DNA from: JAWMQL01 sp033283165
GTDB taxonomy: Bacteria > Pseudomonadota > Gammaproteobacteria > Pseudomonadales > Halieaceae
NCBI GenBank assembly: GCA_033283165.1
Contig: JAWMQL010000001.1
Coordinates: 1 to 64,000 of the forward strand
Length of the DNA stretch: 64,000 bases
Direction: 5' to 3'
Shown here: positions 52,436 to 61,788 of the stretch, piece by piece
How positions within the stretch are numbered: the first letter of the stretch is position 1
Layout of the letters: each line of letters starts with the position of its first letter
Translations under genes and position numbers: made by a program
The notes under the pieces: model-generated
The model's input: only the letters and a program-made list of their open reading frames with translations
What the model was told of the DNA's origin: nothing
Databases searched by the model: none

Positions 52436-53452
52436 TCAGCCCGGGCCGATATCGACCATGACCTTGGCGGAGGCGGGGTCCCTGGCGGCATCCAGGGCCT
52501 CGTCGATCCGCTCCAGCGGAAAGTGGTGACTGATCATCGGCGCCAATCGGTCCTGCAATCGGGGCAGGGCGGCTACCACCTCCGGCATTTCCGTGGGATA
52601 GCCCATCGCGGTGGTGATGGTCATTTCCGAGGTGAGCATCTGCCCCAGGGGCATTTCCACCGGTCTCATGTAGGCTGCGGTCACTACCAGCCGGGCGTGA
52701 AACTTGGCCATGCCGATCACATCGGCCAGGATATTGGGGGCGCCCGCGGCGTCGATAAAGGCGTCTGTGCCCACCGCATCCCGGTTCAGGAGCCGGGCGC
52801 TGCCGTGCAGGCGCGTCAGTTCCGCCCGCAGGTCCACCCCCGTCGGGTTCAGTGCCGCCTGCGCGCCCAGCGCCCGGGCCCGTGCCAGGCGATCTTCTGA
52901 CAGATCCAGCGCCACCACGTCCTCGATGCCCCGGTCCAGCAACCACAGCACCATCCCGAGACCGATGGGGCCGCACCCGAATACCACGACCTTGTCGCCG
53001 GGTTTCACCTCGGCCCGGTTGACCCCGTGCAGGGCCACTGCCAGGGGTTCAGTGAGTGCTGCGATGTCGTAGGGCAGGTCGTCCGGTATGGGCAGCAGGC
53101 TGTCGCCGAGGCGCGCCTCGCTCACCAGCAGGGTCTCGGTGAACGCGCCCTCCGGACCGCCGCTGCCAATCATGCTGGGGGTCTGCATGGGGTTGATGAT
53201 GACCCGCTGGCCGAGGCTGACGCCCTCGACCTCGTCGCCGACGAAGCTGATTTCGCCGGCCGCCTCGTGTCCCAGCGGGGTCACGCCCCCCGGCGGGCGC
53301 ATGATGCCGCCGATCTTGATGTAGCTGAGGTCACTGCCGCAGATGCCGCAGGCCTTCACGTCGATCAACACGTCGCGGCTGCCCGGTTGCGGCAGGTCCA
53401 CCGGGTCCAGGCGGGCATCGTTCACCTCGTGAATATTGAGTACCTTGCGCAT
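52436..53452 (-). CDS. Zinc-dependent medium-chain alcohol dehydrogenase
   Basis: A 338-residue medium-chain dehydrogenase. CGICGSD carries the catalytic zinc Cys; GHEAAGEI holds the zinc His and the following Glu; the cofactor motif is VFGCGPIGLGM. The four-cysteine structural zinc loop is not present in usual form. It is related to the threonine/sorbitol dehydrogenase branch. GAGGAGG precedes the ATG and the gene follows an SDR by 19 bases, so both act in one unit. The substrate is a secondary alcohol of unknown identity. Confidence 0.92.
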   Translation of the reverse strand: MRKVLNIHEVNDARLDPVDLPQPGSRDVLIDVKACGICGSDLSYIKIGGIMRPPGGVTPLGHEAAGEISFVGDEVEGVSLGQRVIINPMQTPSMIGSGGPEGAFTETLLVSEARLGDSLLPIPDDLPYDIAALTEPLAVALHGVNRAEVKPGDKVVVFGCGPIGLGMVLWLLDRGIEDVVALDLSEDRLARARALGAQAALNPTGVDLRAELTRLHGSARLLNRDAVGTDAFIDAAGAPNILADVIGMAKFHARLVVTAAYMRPVEMPLGQMLTSEMTITTAMGYPTEMPEVVAALPRLQDRLAPMISHHFPLERIDEALDAARDPASAKVMVDIGPG

Positions 53453-53471
53453 GGGATTCGCCTCCTCGCCG

Positions 53472-54281
53472 TTACATGTGCATCAGGGCGCCACCGTCGA
53501 TAACGATGGTATCGCCGGTGTGCCAGACCGAGGCGTCGCTGGCCAGGTAGGCGGCGATGCCCTCGAAGTCCTGGGCAAAGCCAGGCCGCTTGATCGCGCC
53601 GCGGGTGCCGAAGTGGCGGTCGATATCGGTCCACTCTTCCTCCGGCTGGATGGTGCCGTCCTGGCGGCCGCCGGAAAAGCCGGTTTTGATGTAGCCGGGT
53701 GCGATGGTATTGGCGCGGATGCCATGCTGGCCCAATTCCGCGGCCATGCAGCGGATCACCGCACTGATGCCGCCTTTGGCGGCGGCATAGGGACCGATGC
53801 CCGGGACCCCCTGGAAGATCGACAGGCTGCCGCAGAAGATCAGCGAACCGCCGGGTTCGCCCGCCTCGGCCCGGGCCACCATGCGTTTCGCTCCCTCCTG
53901 CAGGGTATAGAACGCCCCGTGCATATTGGTATTCAGCAGGGTGTGATAGTCCTCCGCCGAGGTGGTCAGGATGGAACGGGTATTCGGTGGCATGCCGGCA
54001 TTGGCGATCACGGTGTCGATACGCCCGTAGTCCTCGAGCAGGGCGTCGAAACCGGCGATGACATCCTCCTGGGAAGAGACATCCACCGGGCGGGCGCTGG
54101 CGCGAACACCGTAGCCCTGCAATTCCGCCACGGCTTCGGCGTTGCGCTCCTCGGACCGGCCCCATATCACCACGTCACCGCCCTGCTTTGCGATACCCCG
54201 GGCGAAACCCAGACCCAAACCGCTGTTGCCACCGGTGACCAGGGCCACCTTGCCGCCGAGATCGAACAAACCTTTTGCCAC
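53472..54281 (-). CDS. SDR-family oxidoreductase
   Basis: A 269-residue SDR, GluDH/2-deoxygluconate dehydrogenase-like. GGNSGLG cofactor loop, Arg44 of WGRSEE suggesting NADP, NAGMP, and active site YAAAK are intact. GTG start with AGGAGG upstream. It precedes the zinc alcohol dehydrogenase gene by 19 bases and is divergent from the sulfotransferase gene. Two dehydrogenases in tandem suggest successive or stereo-opposite oxidation of hydroxyl groups. No clear palindrome lies in the 240-base region upstream. Confidence 0.92.
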   Translation of the reverse strand: MAKGLFDLGGKVALVTGGNSGLGLGFARGIAKQGGDVVIWGRSEERNAEAVAELQGYGVRASARPVDVSSQEDVIAGFDALLEDYGRIDTVIANAGMPPNTRSILTTSAEDYHTLLNTNMHGAFYTLQEGAKRMVARAEAGEPGGSLIFCGSLSIFQGVPGIGPYAAAKGGISAVIRCMAAELGQHGIRANTIAPGYIKTGFSGGRQDGTIQPEEEWTDIDRHFGTRGAIKRPGFAQDFEGIAAYLASDASVWHTGDTIVIDGGALMHM

Positions 54282-54522
54282 TGCCAGTCCTCCTGCTAAT
54301 CCGGCGCGCTGCGCTCCGGGTTGTAAATGATCAAAGTCTAGGTGATGCCGGGAAGTTCGCTCAACCTCAATCAGTGTCTAAAAAAGGACCCCCTGCCGAG
54401 GATCGGCCATGTCCGGTTTGCGACAGCCGGACCGGTTTTCGATATGGATTTCTTTTGTCCGGGGTGGATTGGGGTGCCAGAATGTCCCGTTGTCGATTCA
54501 AGTAAATTCGGGAGAAATGACG

Positions 54523-55674
54523 ATGGGCGCAGAACTGTTAGCAGAGGCCCTGATCGAGGAGGCCCGCCAGGCCACGGGCCTGGACACCTTCGACAGCGAC
54601 AGTTTTCGCGAGGGACTGGACGTCTATCTCGCCGACATCAATGCCGGACAACCGCCGGAGGGGGCCATCGAACGGGTACGACAGAATACCGTCCAGATCC
54701 TGGCCAATCGCCTGAAAACCACCGATTACCTGGACCGGCACCCGGAATTGCTGGAGCGGCCCGTTGAGCGGCCGGTCTTCGTCTTCGGTATGCCGCGCAC
54801 GGGCACAACCCTGCTTAGCAACCTGCTGGCGGCCGACCCCGCCCGCCGCTCGCCCCTGACCTGGGAGATCGACGAGCCGGTGCCCCCCGCGACCAGCGCC
54901 ACCCTGCGCACCGATCCCCGCGCCCTGGCCCGGCTGGAGATGGAAAAAAAAATGCTGGAAGCCAATCCGGCGATGGGCAAGTACTACCGCAGCTCGGCGA
55001 TCTACCCCAACGAGTGTGTCTTCTTCATGGCCCACGACTTCAAGACCCTGATGCTGGAGTCACGCTGCAAAACCTTGCACTACAGGGACTGGCTGTTCCA
55101 GACCGACATGACCTCTGCCTATCGCTACCACAAGCGCTTCCTGCAGGTGCTGCAGTCCGGGGCCCCGGGTAACTGGAACCTGAAAATGCCTTCCCACGCC
55201 CTGTGGCTGGAAACCCTGCTCGCGGTCTATCCCGACGCGCGCCTGGTCTGGACCCATCGCGATCCCTACACCGCGCTGGGCTCTTTCTGCAGCATCATCG
55301 CCCTGTCGCACCAGGCCTTCACCCAGGGAGTCACCCCGGAGTGGATCGGCGACAATTGCCTGTGGCAGGCGGAGCAGCACGCCAACCGGATCATGGATTT
55401 CCGGGACAAGTTCGGTGAGGACCGGATCGTCGATATGCACTACGCGGAACTGACCGCCAATCCCATGGATAGCATGCGCAAGCTCTACGCCGCACTGGGC
55501 GATGAGTTTACCGGCCAGGCCGAGCAGGGTATGCAGTCCTGGCTGGACGACAACCCGCAGGGCAAGTTCGGACTGCACGAATACAAGCTGGCCCAGTATG
55601 GCCTCGGCGTGGAGCGGGCCGCACCGGTTTTCGAACGCTACCTGGATCGCTACGAGGTGGCGCGGGAGGCTTGA
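54523..55674 (+). CDS. Sulfotransferase family protein
   Basis: A 383-residue PAPS-dependent sulfotransferase of the Sulfotransfer_3 type common near WS/DGAT and P450 genes in marine gammaproteobacteria and mycobacteria. The 5-prime phosphosulfate loop FGMPRTGTTLLSNLL is near residue 85 and the 3-prime-phosphate region is around LVWTHRDP. It has an N-terminal helical extension of about 80 residues. ATG at 54523 is chosen because GGGAGA is 8 bases away; an ATG two codons earlier is too close. It may sulfate a sterol-like or hydroxy lipid, or act differently in degradation. Acceptor unknown. Confidence 0.9.
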   Translation: MGAELLAEALIEEARQATGLDTFDSDSFREGLDVYLADINAGQPPEGAIERVRQNTVQILANRLKTTDYLDRHPELLERPVERPVFVFGMPRTGTTLLSNLLAADPARRSPLTWEIDEPVPPATSATLRTDPRALARLEMEKKMLEANPAMGKYYRSSAIYPNECVFFMAHDFKTLMLESRCKTLHYRDWLFQTDMTSAYRYHKRFLQVLQSGAPGNWNLKMPSHALWLETLLAVYPDARLVWTHRDPYTALGSFCSIIALSHQAFTQGVTPEWIGDNCLWQAEQHANRIMDFRDKFGEDRIVDMHYAELTANPMDSMRKLYAALGDEFTGQAEQGMQSWLDDNPQGKFGLHEYKLAQYGLGVERAAPVFERYLDRYEVAREA

Positions 55675-55720
55675 TTTCGACGCAGCGGCCTGGCCAGCGG
55701 GCTTTTCCCGGCGATCCGTC

Positions 55721-57403
55721 TCAGTCGGAACCGAGTCTTTCCGTCGCAAGTTTACGCAGTTCCGACGTTTTGATCTTGGCGTTGCCCGTCAGTTGCAGGT
55801 TTTCCTGTGAAAAGAACAGAACCCGTCTGGGGACCTTGTAGCTGGCGAGTTTCTCCCTGGCAAATTCGCGAACTGTATTCTCGTCGAGCGATACGCCCGC
55901 CTGAGCGACGACGCAGGTCACTACCAACTCGCCCAGGGACTGGTCGGGCACGCCCACCGTCTGCGCGACTTTCACCCCCGGGCAGTTGCGTATGACGTCG
56001 TCGATTTCCACCGGCGAGACATTGGCGCCACCGGTTTTAATGATGTCGTTGAGGCGGCCCTCCCAGATGAGGCGGCCGCCAGCGTCCACGTAGCCGCCGT
56101 CACCGGTGCGAAAGTAGCCCTCGTCATCCAGCGTCTCGTCCAGTGGCACGCCAATGTAGCCCAGCATCAGGGTCGGCCCCTTGACCGCGATTTCTCCCCT
56201 CTCGCCGACCGGGACGACCCGGCCGTTCAGGGGATCGACGATCTTCAGGCTGTTGCCCGGCAGGGGCACCCCGTGGCTGCCTCCCGCCTCGTCATTAGAG
56301 GTGCCTGCCGGGTAGGCCGTGCTCAGGGTGAAGGTTTCGGTATTGCCATAGCAGTGGCGTGGTTCGACCCAGGTGGTGTGGACTGTCGGGTGTTGTGCGA
56401 TTGGGCAATCCACGTCGATATAGGTCAGTGCCGAGAGGTCGACCTGCGCCCAGTTGGGCGCCGCCAGCAACTGCGCCCACTGGTGCGGCCAGGCGAACGG
56501 GAAACTTACCCGCTCGGTAGACATCAGCTCGAGGGCCTGCTCTGCCTCAAAGGTGGACTGTAGTACCAGTGACCCGCCTCGCACCAGCGTTCCGCCGACG
56601 ACCATCGCGAAATTGCCGGACCAGAAAAAGCCGTTGGCAGTCCAGCTGCGGACACCGTCTCCCAAACCCTGTTGCGGCGCCATGCGCCACAACTGGATGG
56701 TGACGCCGCGGTGCGCGCTGAGGATACCCTTGGGCTTTGACGTGGATCCGGATGAAAAGAACAGTACACCGGGATCGGCAGTCGTAACCGCAGCGCTGCG
56801 TGCATCGACCAGCGCGGTTGGAATAGCGTCGCCCCGCGCGACAAACTCCTGCCACGCTTCGATCGTGCCCGGAGGGTCCTCGTTTCCCACTGCCGCAATA
56901 TGGCGCAGGTACGGGAGCCGCACTGCTGACCGGGTGCCGGCCACTGCGGTCTCGATGGCAGGTTCGATCTCGCACAGCATGCGCGCGAAATCTTTCTTCA
57001 ATACCCTCTGTTCCAGCAGCAATACCGAGCAGCACGAACTCGCCAGCAGGTATTCGAGTTCGTCGGTGGTCGAGAAGGTGCTCAGAGGCGTGGCGACGCC
57101 CCCCGCCAGGGCAGTACCGAACGTGGCCGACAGGAATTCCGCCCGGTTGCTCATCAGGATGCCGACGCGCTCGCCCTTGCCCAGTCCGCATGCGATCAAC
57201 GACTTCGCGACCGCGACAGACTGTTGCCACAGCTCCCCATAGGACCAGCGCACTGCCTCACCGCTGACGCCCTGTTGTTGTACCAGTGCCTCGCGATCCG
57301 GGTAGCGTTGTGTCACCGCGCGGATAAAACCGGGCAGGGTGAGTTCACCCAGTCCGGGCTCCGATTCCAGCGCGATGCCGTGAACGATGGATTGCTGTTC
57401 CAT
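55721..57403 (-). CDS. AMP-dependent acyl-CoA synthetase/ligase
   Basis: A 560-residue ANL-superfamily ligase. P-loop FSSGSTSKPKG, A5 region HCYGNTETFTLS, hinge TGDGGYVDAGGRL, and C-terminal Lys in TGNAKIKTSEL identify it as an adenylate-forming acyl-CoA ligase. It differs from the ligase at 48437 in length and motifs, so the two probably activate different acids. It is 5 bases after the MaoC-like gene's stop and in the same direction, an adjacent pair of activation and hydration steps of a beta-oxidation-like route. Confidence 0.93.
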   Translation of the reverse strand: MEQQSIVHGIALESEPGLGELTLPGFIRAVTQRYPDREALVQQQGVSGEAVRWSYGELWQQSVAVAKSLIACGLGKGERVGILMSNRAEFLSATFGTALAGGVATPLSTFSTTDELEYLLASSCCSVLLLEQRVLKKDFARMLCEIEPAIETAVAGTRSAVRLPYLRHIAAVGNEDPPGTIEAWQEFVARGDAIPTALVDARSAAVTTADPGVLFFSSGSTSKPKGILSAHRGVTIQLWRMAPQQGLGDGVRSWTANGFFWSGNFAMVVGGTLVRGGSLVLQSTFEAEQALELMSTERVSFPFAWPHQWAQLLAAPNWAQVDLSALTYIDVDCPIAQHPTVHTTWVEPRHCYGNTETFTLSTAYPAGTSNDEAGGSHGVPLPGNSLKIVDPLNGRVVPVGERGEIAVKGPTLMLGYIGVPLDETLDDEGYFRTGDGGYVDAGGRLIWEGRLNDIIKTGGANVSPVEIDDVIRNCPGVKVAQTVGVPDQSLGELVVTCVVAQAGVSLDENTVREFAREKLASYKVPRRVLFFSQENLQLTGNAKIKTSELRKLATERLGSD

Positions 57404-57408
57404 AGCGG

Positions 57409-58575
57409 TTATTTTCGCGGAAGTTCGATTTCAGCCGTGGCCGTGGCCATGGTCTCGTCCAGCTGATTGCTCATCCTGAAGTCGACCTGGACCAGATTGC
57501 GACCTTCGGCATCCGTCAACTTTTCGGTCACACTGGCGTTCATGATGGTGATGTCCCCGGAGAAAGCGGGGCCACGGTAGGCACAGTTCGAGTGTACTAC
57601 TGTGCCCCATTCCCCGGCCCAGCCACTGAAGTAGTCGAGAATCCACGCGCCCATGGAGGCGCCATAGCCATAGGCCCTGGGCATGCCGATGTAACGCGCC
57701 CAGCGCGGGAACAGGTGGCCGCGTGAGGGACCGATGTAGGCACCGTCAGTGAGCTCGGGATTGTCCAGCTCGAGCACCGGGTCCTGCTCTTTACCTGCCA
57801 TATCGCCGACAAAGCCGAGCGCTTCGATATCGAGATCGGTCCTGCGCTTGACGCCGCACCACAGGGTGAACAGGTAGGCCCGCCACTCGGTGGCGAAACT
57901 GGCGATACTGTGCGGCCCGACGACCCGGGTCGGCAGGTCCGCGCCCACCTCGACGTCGTCCCAGTAACGCTTGTCGTGGCCCAGATCGTGCAGCATCTTT
58001 ATCCACGCGTACTTGCGCTCTTCCAGGTCCGCCAGTTCCTGGTCGCTCCACTCCGGGTCCTCTGTTGCGGTCATCGCGCCCTTTTCCCGGGCCAGGTCGG
58101 GGCGATAGCGAATGCTGGTGGAGCGCTGCTTGGCGACCAGGTCACCCTGCTGGTTGTAGTAATAATTGTCGCCCCGCTGGAAACAGGTCGGGCCGGCAAA
58201 GCTCGTCTCCTTGATCACATAGTCGAAAGGCACACGGTGGTTGTGCAGCATGTCGCCGGCGTATACCCGGGGGCCGTAAAACCACCATTCGTCACCGCCA
58301 AAAATCATGTGGGAGTTCGGGATGTGGCCAATGCAGGAGGGGGCCGTGCCGTGAGCGTCATCCATGGCCACGGGGAACGACTGCGGCGCCACCTGGCGTT
58401 CGAACCGGCTCTCGGCCGCGAAATCAGGGTCGTAGTGAATGCGATTGGGGTAGTGCATCGCCTGCACCCATCGACGGATATCGGTGTTGGAAAAGGGTTC
58501 CCTCATGCGGCCGGGATCAATCGAGGTGCCCATGATCCGGTCCAGGTCAGAACAATCCAGGGTTTTATCGCTCAT
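57409..58575 (-). CDS. MaoC-like/FAS1-type hydratase (double hot-dog)
   Basis: A 388-residue protein with two hot-dog halves. The N-terminal half (FAS1_DH-like) has HMIFGGDEWWFYGPRVYAGD, and the C-terminal half ends with YRGPAFSGDITIMNASVTEK and DFRMSNQLDETMATATAEI, the usual end of MaoC-type folds. Such two-domain proteins hydrate or dehydrate enoyl-CoA or related acids. The conserved D-x-x-x-x-H hydratase motif is not clearly visible, so catalysis is uncertain. The ATG follows CAGGAGC. It precedes the AMP ligase gene and is downstream of the AraC gene. Confidence 0.82.
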   Translation of the reverse strand: MSDKTLDCSDLDRIMGTSIDPGRMREPFSNTDIRRWVQAMHYPNRIHYDPDFAAESRFERQVAPQSFPVAMDDAHGTAPSCIGHIPNSHMIFGGDEWWFYGPRVYAGDMLHNHRVPFDYVIKETSFAGPTCFQRGDNYYYNQQGDLVAKQRSTSIRYRPDLAREKGAMTATEDPEWSDQELADLEERKYAWIKMLHDLGHDKRYWDDVEVGADLPTRVVGPHSIASFATEWRAYLFTLWCGVKRRTDLDIEALGFVGDMAGKEQDPVLELDNPELTDGAYIGPSRGHLFPRWARYIGMPRAYGYGASMGAWILDYFSGWAGEWGTVVHSNCAYRGPAFSGDITIMNASVTEKLTDAEGRNLVQVDFRMSNQLDETMATATAEIELPRK

Positions 58576-58667
58576 GCTGGCTCCTGTCTCTACAGCGCTT
58601 TGGGGCTCAGGCCAGAGTGTCCGGCATGCCGGCACGGCCCGCTTGACCATTTATGACAAAACGCCTC

Positions 58668-59756
58668 TCAGCGGGAAGTGGCGGTTCCCGGTCCTTGCTT
58701 TCGGACCCGGGTCGGGGTGGCCGCGAACCATTGTTGGCATCGGCGTGTCATTACGGATTGTTCCGAGAAGCCGAGCTTTTCCGAAATTCTTGCGAATTCG
58801 AGCTCGGTCTGCTGCAGGTAGTAAAGCAGGACGTCGCGGCGAACCTCGTCCTTGACCCGCTGGAAAGAAACTCCCTCAGCGCTGAGCCGCCGGTGCAGGG
58901 TTCGCAGGTGGACGTTGAGTTCCCGCGCCACTCGCTCGTTGGAGCAGTCACCGGTGCCCAGCAGTCGCATGATGACTCCGCGCACCTCGGCATGCATGGG
59001 CGGCTTGCGCTCGGTGAACTGACTCTCTATGAAGGCAACCATGGCCTCAAAAGCCTGTTCATCCGGATCGACGATCCGCTGTGCCAGGTCCGCGGCAGAA
59101 TAAAAGACCCCGTCCTCATTCTGATCGAAGCGGACCTCACAACCGAAGTAGCGATGGTACGTACGAAGGGTAGACAGGGGTTGGTGACGGAAGTAAATCC
59201 TGCGCGCCCGCGCTCGCCCACCCGTCATTCTTTTTGCCGTCAGATGACCGGCCAGTAAAATCTGCTCCATCACCTGGCTCTTGTTCGGCAGGCCGTCGAG
59301 CAGGATATCGTGACCGACGAACACACCCCCGTCCGGTGAGACGTGGTGGAGCCAGACGCGGGCCGCCAGGCTGTGCGCGTAGTTGTGATTGCAGACGTAG
59401 CTCAGCGCATCACCAAAGGTTTGCGAGCTCTTCATTACGGTACCGAGTGGGCCGAACTCATCGCCTTCAGACTGTCGCAGCGCAAGGCGCAGGCCGAAGT
59501 CCGGGCACTGCAGTTCCTCGGCGGCCAACGCAAGAAGGTTGACCAGCTGCCGGTAGGTAAACCTGCATCGCCCCGCTGCCAGCTCCGCCGTATCTATCTG
59601 CACTGTCTGGAGCAGGCTGGCCGGACGGCCTCCCAATTGAGCCACCAACTCGGGAAAGCACTGCAGTAGCGGTGCATGGACAATGTCGAACTTTTCGCTG
59701 GCTGCGGCCCGATCTTTCGACGGTGGGGTGCGGCCAGATTTACCGGTGGTTGGCAT
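58668..59756 (-). CDS. AraC-family transcriptional regulator
   Basis: A 362-residue regulator with an N-terminal arabinose-binding-like/OruR-type ligand domain (about 1-240) and a C-terminal double HTH: CSNERVARELNVHLRTLHRR and FARISEKLGFSEQSVMTRRC. The open frame extends to 60230, but the first good methionine with the domain intact is at 59756. It is divergent from the tandem SDRs, and an inverted repeat lies at 59761-59781 at its start. It probably activates the SDR operon or the ligase/MaoC genes behind it. The inducer is unknown. Confidence 0.9.
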   Translation of the reverse strand: MPTTGKSGRTPPSKDRAAASEKFDIVHAPLLQCFPELVAQLGGRPASLLQTVQIDTAELAAGRCRFTYRQLVNLLALAAEELQCPDFGLRLALRQSEGDEFGPLGTVMKSSQTFGDALSYVCNHNYAHSLAARVWLHHVSPDGGVFVGHDILLDGLPNKSQVMEQILLAGHLTAKRMTGGRARARRIYFRHQPLSTLRTYHRYFGCEVRFDQNEDGVFYSAADLAQRIVDPDEQAFEAMVAFIESQFTERKPPMHAEVRGVIMRLLGTGDCSNERVARELNVHLRTLHRRLSAEGVSFQRVKDEVRRDVLLYYLQQTELEFARISEKLGFSEQSVMTRRCQQWFAATPTRVRKQGPGTATSR

Positions 59757-59760
59757 GAGC

Positions 59761-59781
59761 CGAACAAAGCATGTTTGTCCG
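59761..59781. promoter_or_regulatory. Inverted repeat CGAACAAA-GCATG-TTTGTCCG
   Basis: Eight-base arms with one mismatch around a 5-base spacer, located just upstream of the AraC gene start. It may be the regulator's autoregulatory site. AraC proteins usually prefer direct repeats, so this is uncertain. Confidence 0.35.
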
Positions 59782-59865
59782 AATTGGTCAAGCAGGCCAA
59801 ATCCTGCGCGGGCTACTCTGCCCGAGTTGCCGCTAATGACATAACGCGGTAACGGGAGAGGAAAG

Positions 59866-60018
59866 ATGAATCCTGACGTACTGGGCCAGCCGCTCTCGGG
59901 GACCACTTCTCCGGCAGGGCCGTTGGCGATTACAGTGAAAATTTCTTTGGCACAGGGTTGTCCGGGTAGCCGTGCCCTGTCGATCAGCCCTGGCCGGCCA
60001 GGGAGGGAATCGGTTTGA
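59866..60018 (+). CDS. Possible 50-residue peptide or gene remnant
   Basis: A short frame opens with ATG after a strong ribosome-binding site (GGGAGAGG, 59854-59861) and ends in TGA that overlaps the TTG of the first tandem SDR (TTGA). The peptide starts MNPDVLGQPLSGTTSPAG and is Gly/Pro/Ser-rich; I do not recognise it. The good initiation signal and coupling argue for translation; the length and composition argue for a leader peptide or a remnant. It needs proteomic evidence. Confidence 0.35.
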   Translation: MNPDVLGQPLSGTTSPAGPLAITVKISLAQGCPGSRALSISPGRPGRESV

Positions 60019-60896
60019 AATCGCTTGACGGACAAGTAGCCCTGGTGACCGGCGCCAGCCGCGGTATCGGCAAGGGTATCGCCATGGCACTGGCGGAGCA
60101 GGGCGCGATCGTCTATGTCACCGGGCGAACGGTGTCTCGCGGTTCCCATCCGCTGCCGGGCACGGTGGGTGAAACTGCCGATGAGTGTGACCGGCGCGGC
60201 GGTCGGGGTGTCCCGGTCCCTGTCGATCACGCCGATGATGACCAGGTCGCCGCACTCTTCGAGCAGATACAGCGAGATGAGGGCCGCTTGGATATTCTGG
60301 TCAATAACGCCTTCGCACTGCCCGCTGACCTGACTGACCCCGGCGGTTTCTGGGTGAAACCGCTATCGAATCTGGACATGTTCACCGTCGGCGTGCGCTC
60401 GAACTACATTGCCGCCTGGCACGCCGCGCAGATCATGGTGCCGCAGGAATCCGGCCTGATTGTCGCCATATCCGGCTACGTCGGCATCAGCTATACCTAT
60501 GGCGTTCTTTTCGGTACCGCCAAGTCCGCGGTGGATCGCATGGCCCGCGACATGGCGATCGAGCTCGAGCCCCACGACGTGTGTTCGCTGTCGCTGTGGC
60601 AGGGCCTGACCCTGACCGAGCTGGCGAAACACAACCTGGAGAATATCGCCGGGCTCAAGGGGCGTGCCGCGACCCGGCCCGAGGATGCCTGCACACCAGA
60701 GTTTCCCGGCCGCGTCATTGCCGCCCTCGCAGCCGACCCCGACGTAATGCGTCATTCAGGTGGGACTCACATCACGGCCGAACTGGCCGAGACATACGGA
60801 ATCACCGATATCGACGGCAAGGTGATTCCATCTCTGAGAGAACGCCGTGGAGCACCGATCTGGATGCCGATCAGGGAGATGAAGGGTGGCGATTGA
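60015..60896 (+). CDS. DHRS1-like SDR lacking the catalytic tyrosine (first of tandem pair)
   Basis: A 293-residue SDR. TTG start with GGGAGG 4 bases upstream, overlapping the preceding short frame. The cofactor loop TGASRGIGKG, Arg38 (NADP), NNAF and Ser153 are present, but the position 13 residues after Ser is Phe166 and Lys170 follows (FGTAK in place of YxxxK). The codon at 60510-60512 is TTC. Tyr162 lies one turn earlier. The loss is unlikely to be a sequencing error because the neighbouring paralogue has it too. It may use another acid, have a different reaction, or be a binding subunit of the pair. Confidence 0.9.
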   Translation: MKSLDGQVALVTGASRGIGKGIAMALAEQGAIVYVTGRTVSRGSHPLPGTVGETADECDRRGGRGVPVPVDHADDDQVAALFEQIQRDEGRLDILVNNAFALPADLTDPGGFWVKPLSNLDMFTVGVRSNYIAAWHAAQIMVPQESGLIVAISGYVGISYTYGVLFGTAKSAVDRMARDMAIELEPHDVCSLSLWQGLTLTELAKHNLENIAGLKGRAATRPEDACTPEFPGRVIAALAADPDVMRHSGGTHITAELAETYGITDIDGKVIPSLRERRGAPIWMPIREMKGGD

Positions 60897-61761
60897 CCAG
60901 GTTGCCGGCTCCTTGTTATCGGGCAAGGTGGCTTTGGTAACAGGCGCCAGCCGCGGTGTGGGCAAGGGAGTTGCCCTCAGCCTGGCCGAACAGGGTGCAA
61001 CCGTGTATGTCACCGGTCGCACGGTGGACCCGGGTTCCCACGCCCTGCCGGGTACGATCGGCGAGACTGCCGCTGCGGTCGACGAACGGGGCGGGAAAGG
61101 CTTGGCCGTGCAGGTCGATCACGCGGACGACCGGCAGATCGCCGACCTCTTCGAACAGATCCGTCGGGACCAGGGCCGGCTCGACATTCTGGTGAACAAC
61201 GCCATGGCGATTCCTTCGGTTTTGACTGAACGCTGCGGTTTCTGGGAAAAGCCCCTGGCAAACTGGGAGACTTTCGACACGGGCGTCCGCGCCGCCTATG
61301 TCGCGGCGTGGCACGCCGCGCAGATCATGGTCCCACAGCGGTCGGGCCTGATCGTCGCCATCTCGGGCTACGTCGGGGTGACCTATACCTACGACACCAT
61401 TTTCGGTACCACCAAGAGCGCCACCGATCGAATGGCCCGCGACATGGCGATCGAGTTGAAACAGTACAAGGTCGCCTCGCTGTCACTGTGGCAGGGATTC
61501 ACCTTGACGGAACGGGCCCGGGAAAATCTCAAGACAGTGCCCGGAATGGCGTCCCAACTGAACAGCGCCGCCGGCAGTTCGCCCGAGTTCCCCGGGCGCG
61601 TTATCGCCGCGCTGGCCGGCGATCCCGACATCATGAAGCGCACCGGCGGCACGTTTATCGCGGCCGAACTGGCGCACTCGTACGGTATCACCGACGTGGA
61701 CGGGCGGGTGATTCCGTCACTGCGCGCTGAGCGCGGAGCGCCGATCTTTGCGCCCGTTTGA
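60886..61761 (+). CDS. DHRS1-like SDR lacking the catalytic tyrosine (second of tandem pair)
   Basis: A 291-residue paralogue of the preceding SDR, identical at most positions by eye (for example AAWHAAQIMVPQ and RMARDMAIEL). GTG start overlaps the end of the first gene by 11 bases. Ser160 and Lys177 are present, but the Tyr position is Phe173 (FGTTK, codon 61402-61404 TTC), as in its neighbour. The N-terminus has nine extra residues. The pair may form a hetero-oligomer. The third family member at 28284 keeps the tyrosine, so the loss occurred before this duplication. Confidence 0.9.
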   Translation: MAIDQVAGSLLSGKVALVTGASRGVGKGVALSLAEQGATVYVTGRTVDPGSHALPGTIGETAAAVDERGGKGLAVQVDHADDRQIADLFEQIRRDQGRLDILVNNAMAIPSVLTERCGFWEKPLANWETFDTGVRAAYVAAWHAAQIMVPQRSGLIVAISGYVGVTYTYDTIFGTTKSATDRMARDMAIELKQYKVASLSLWQGFTLTERARENLKTVPGMASQLNSAAGSSPEFPGRVIAALAGDPDIMKRTGGTFIAAELAHSYGITDVDGRVIPSLRAERGAPIFAPV

Positions 61762-61788
61762 ACTTTCGCTTACGGCAGGGAGAGTACA

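Noticed and set aside
59757..60230. N-terminal extension of the AraC gene by 158 codons
   Set aside because: The extension is antisense to the SDR start, is not domain-like, and ATG 59756 gives a normal AraC length.
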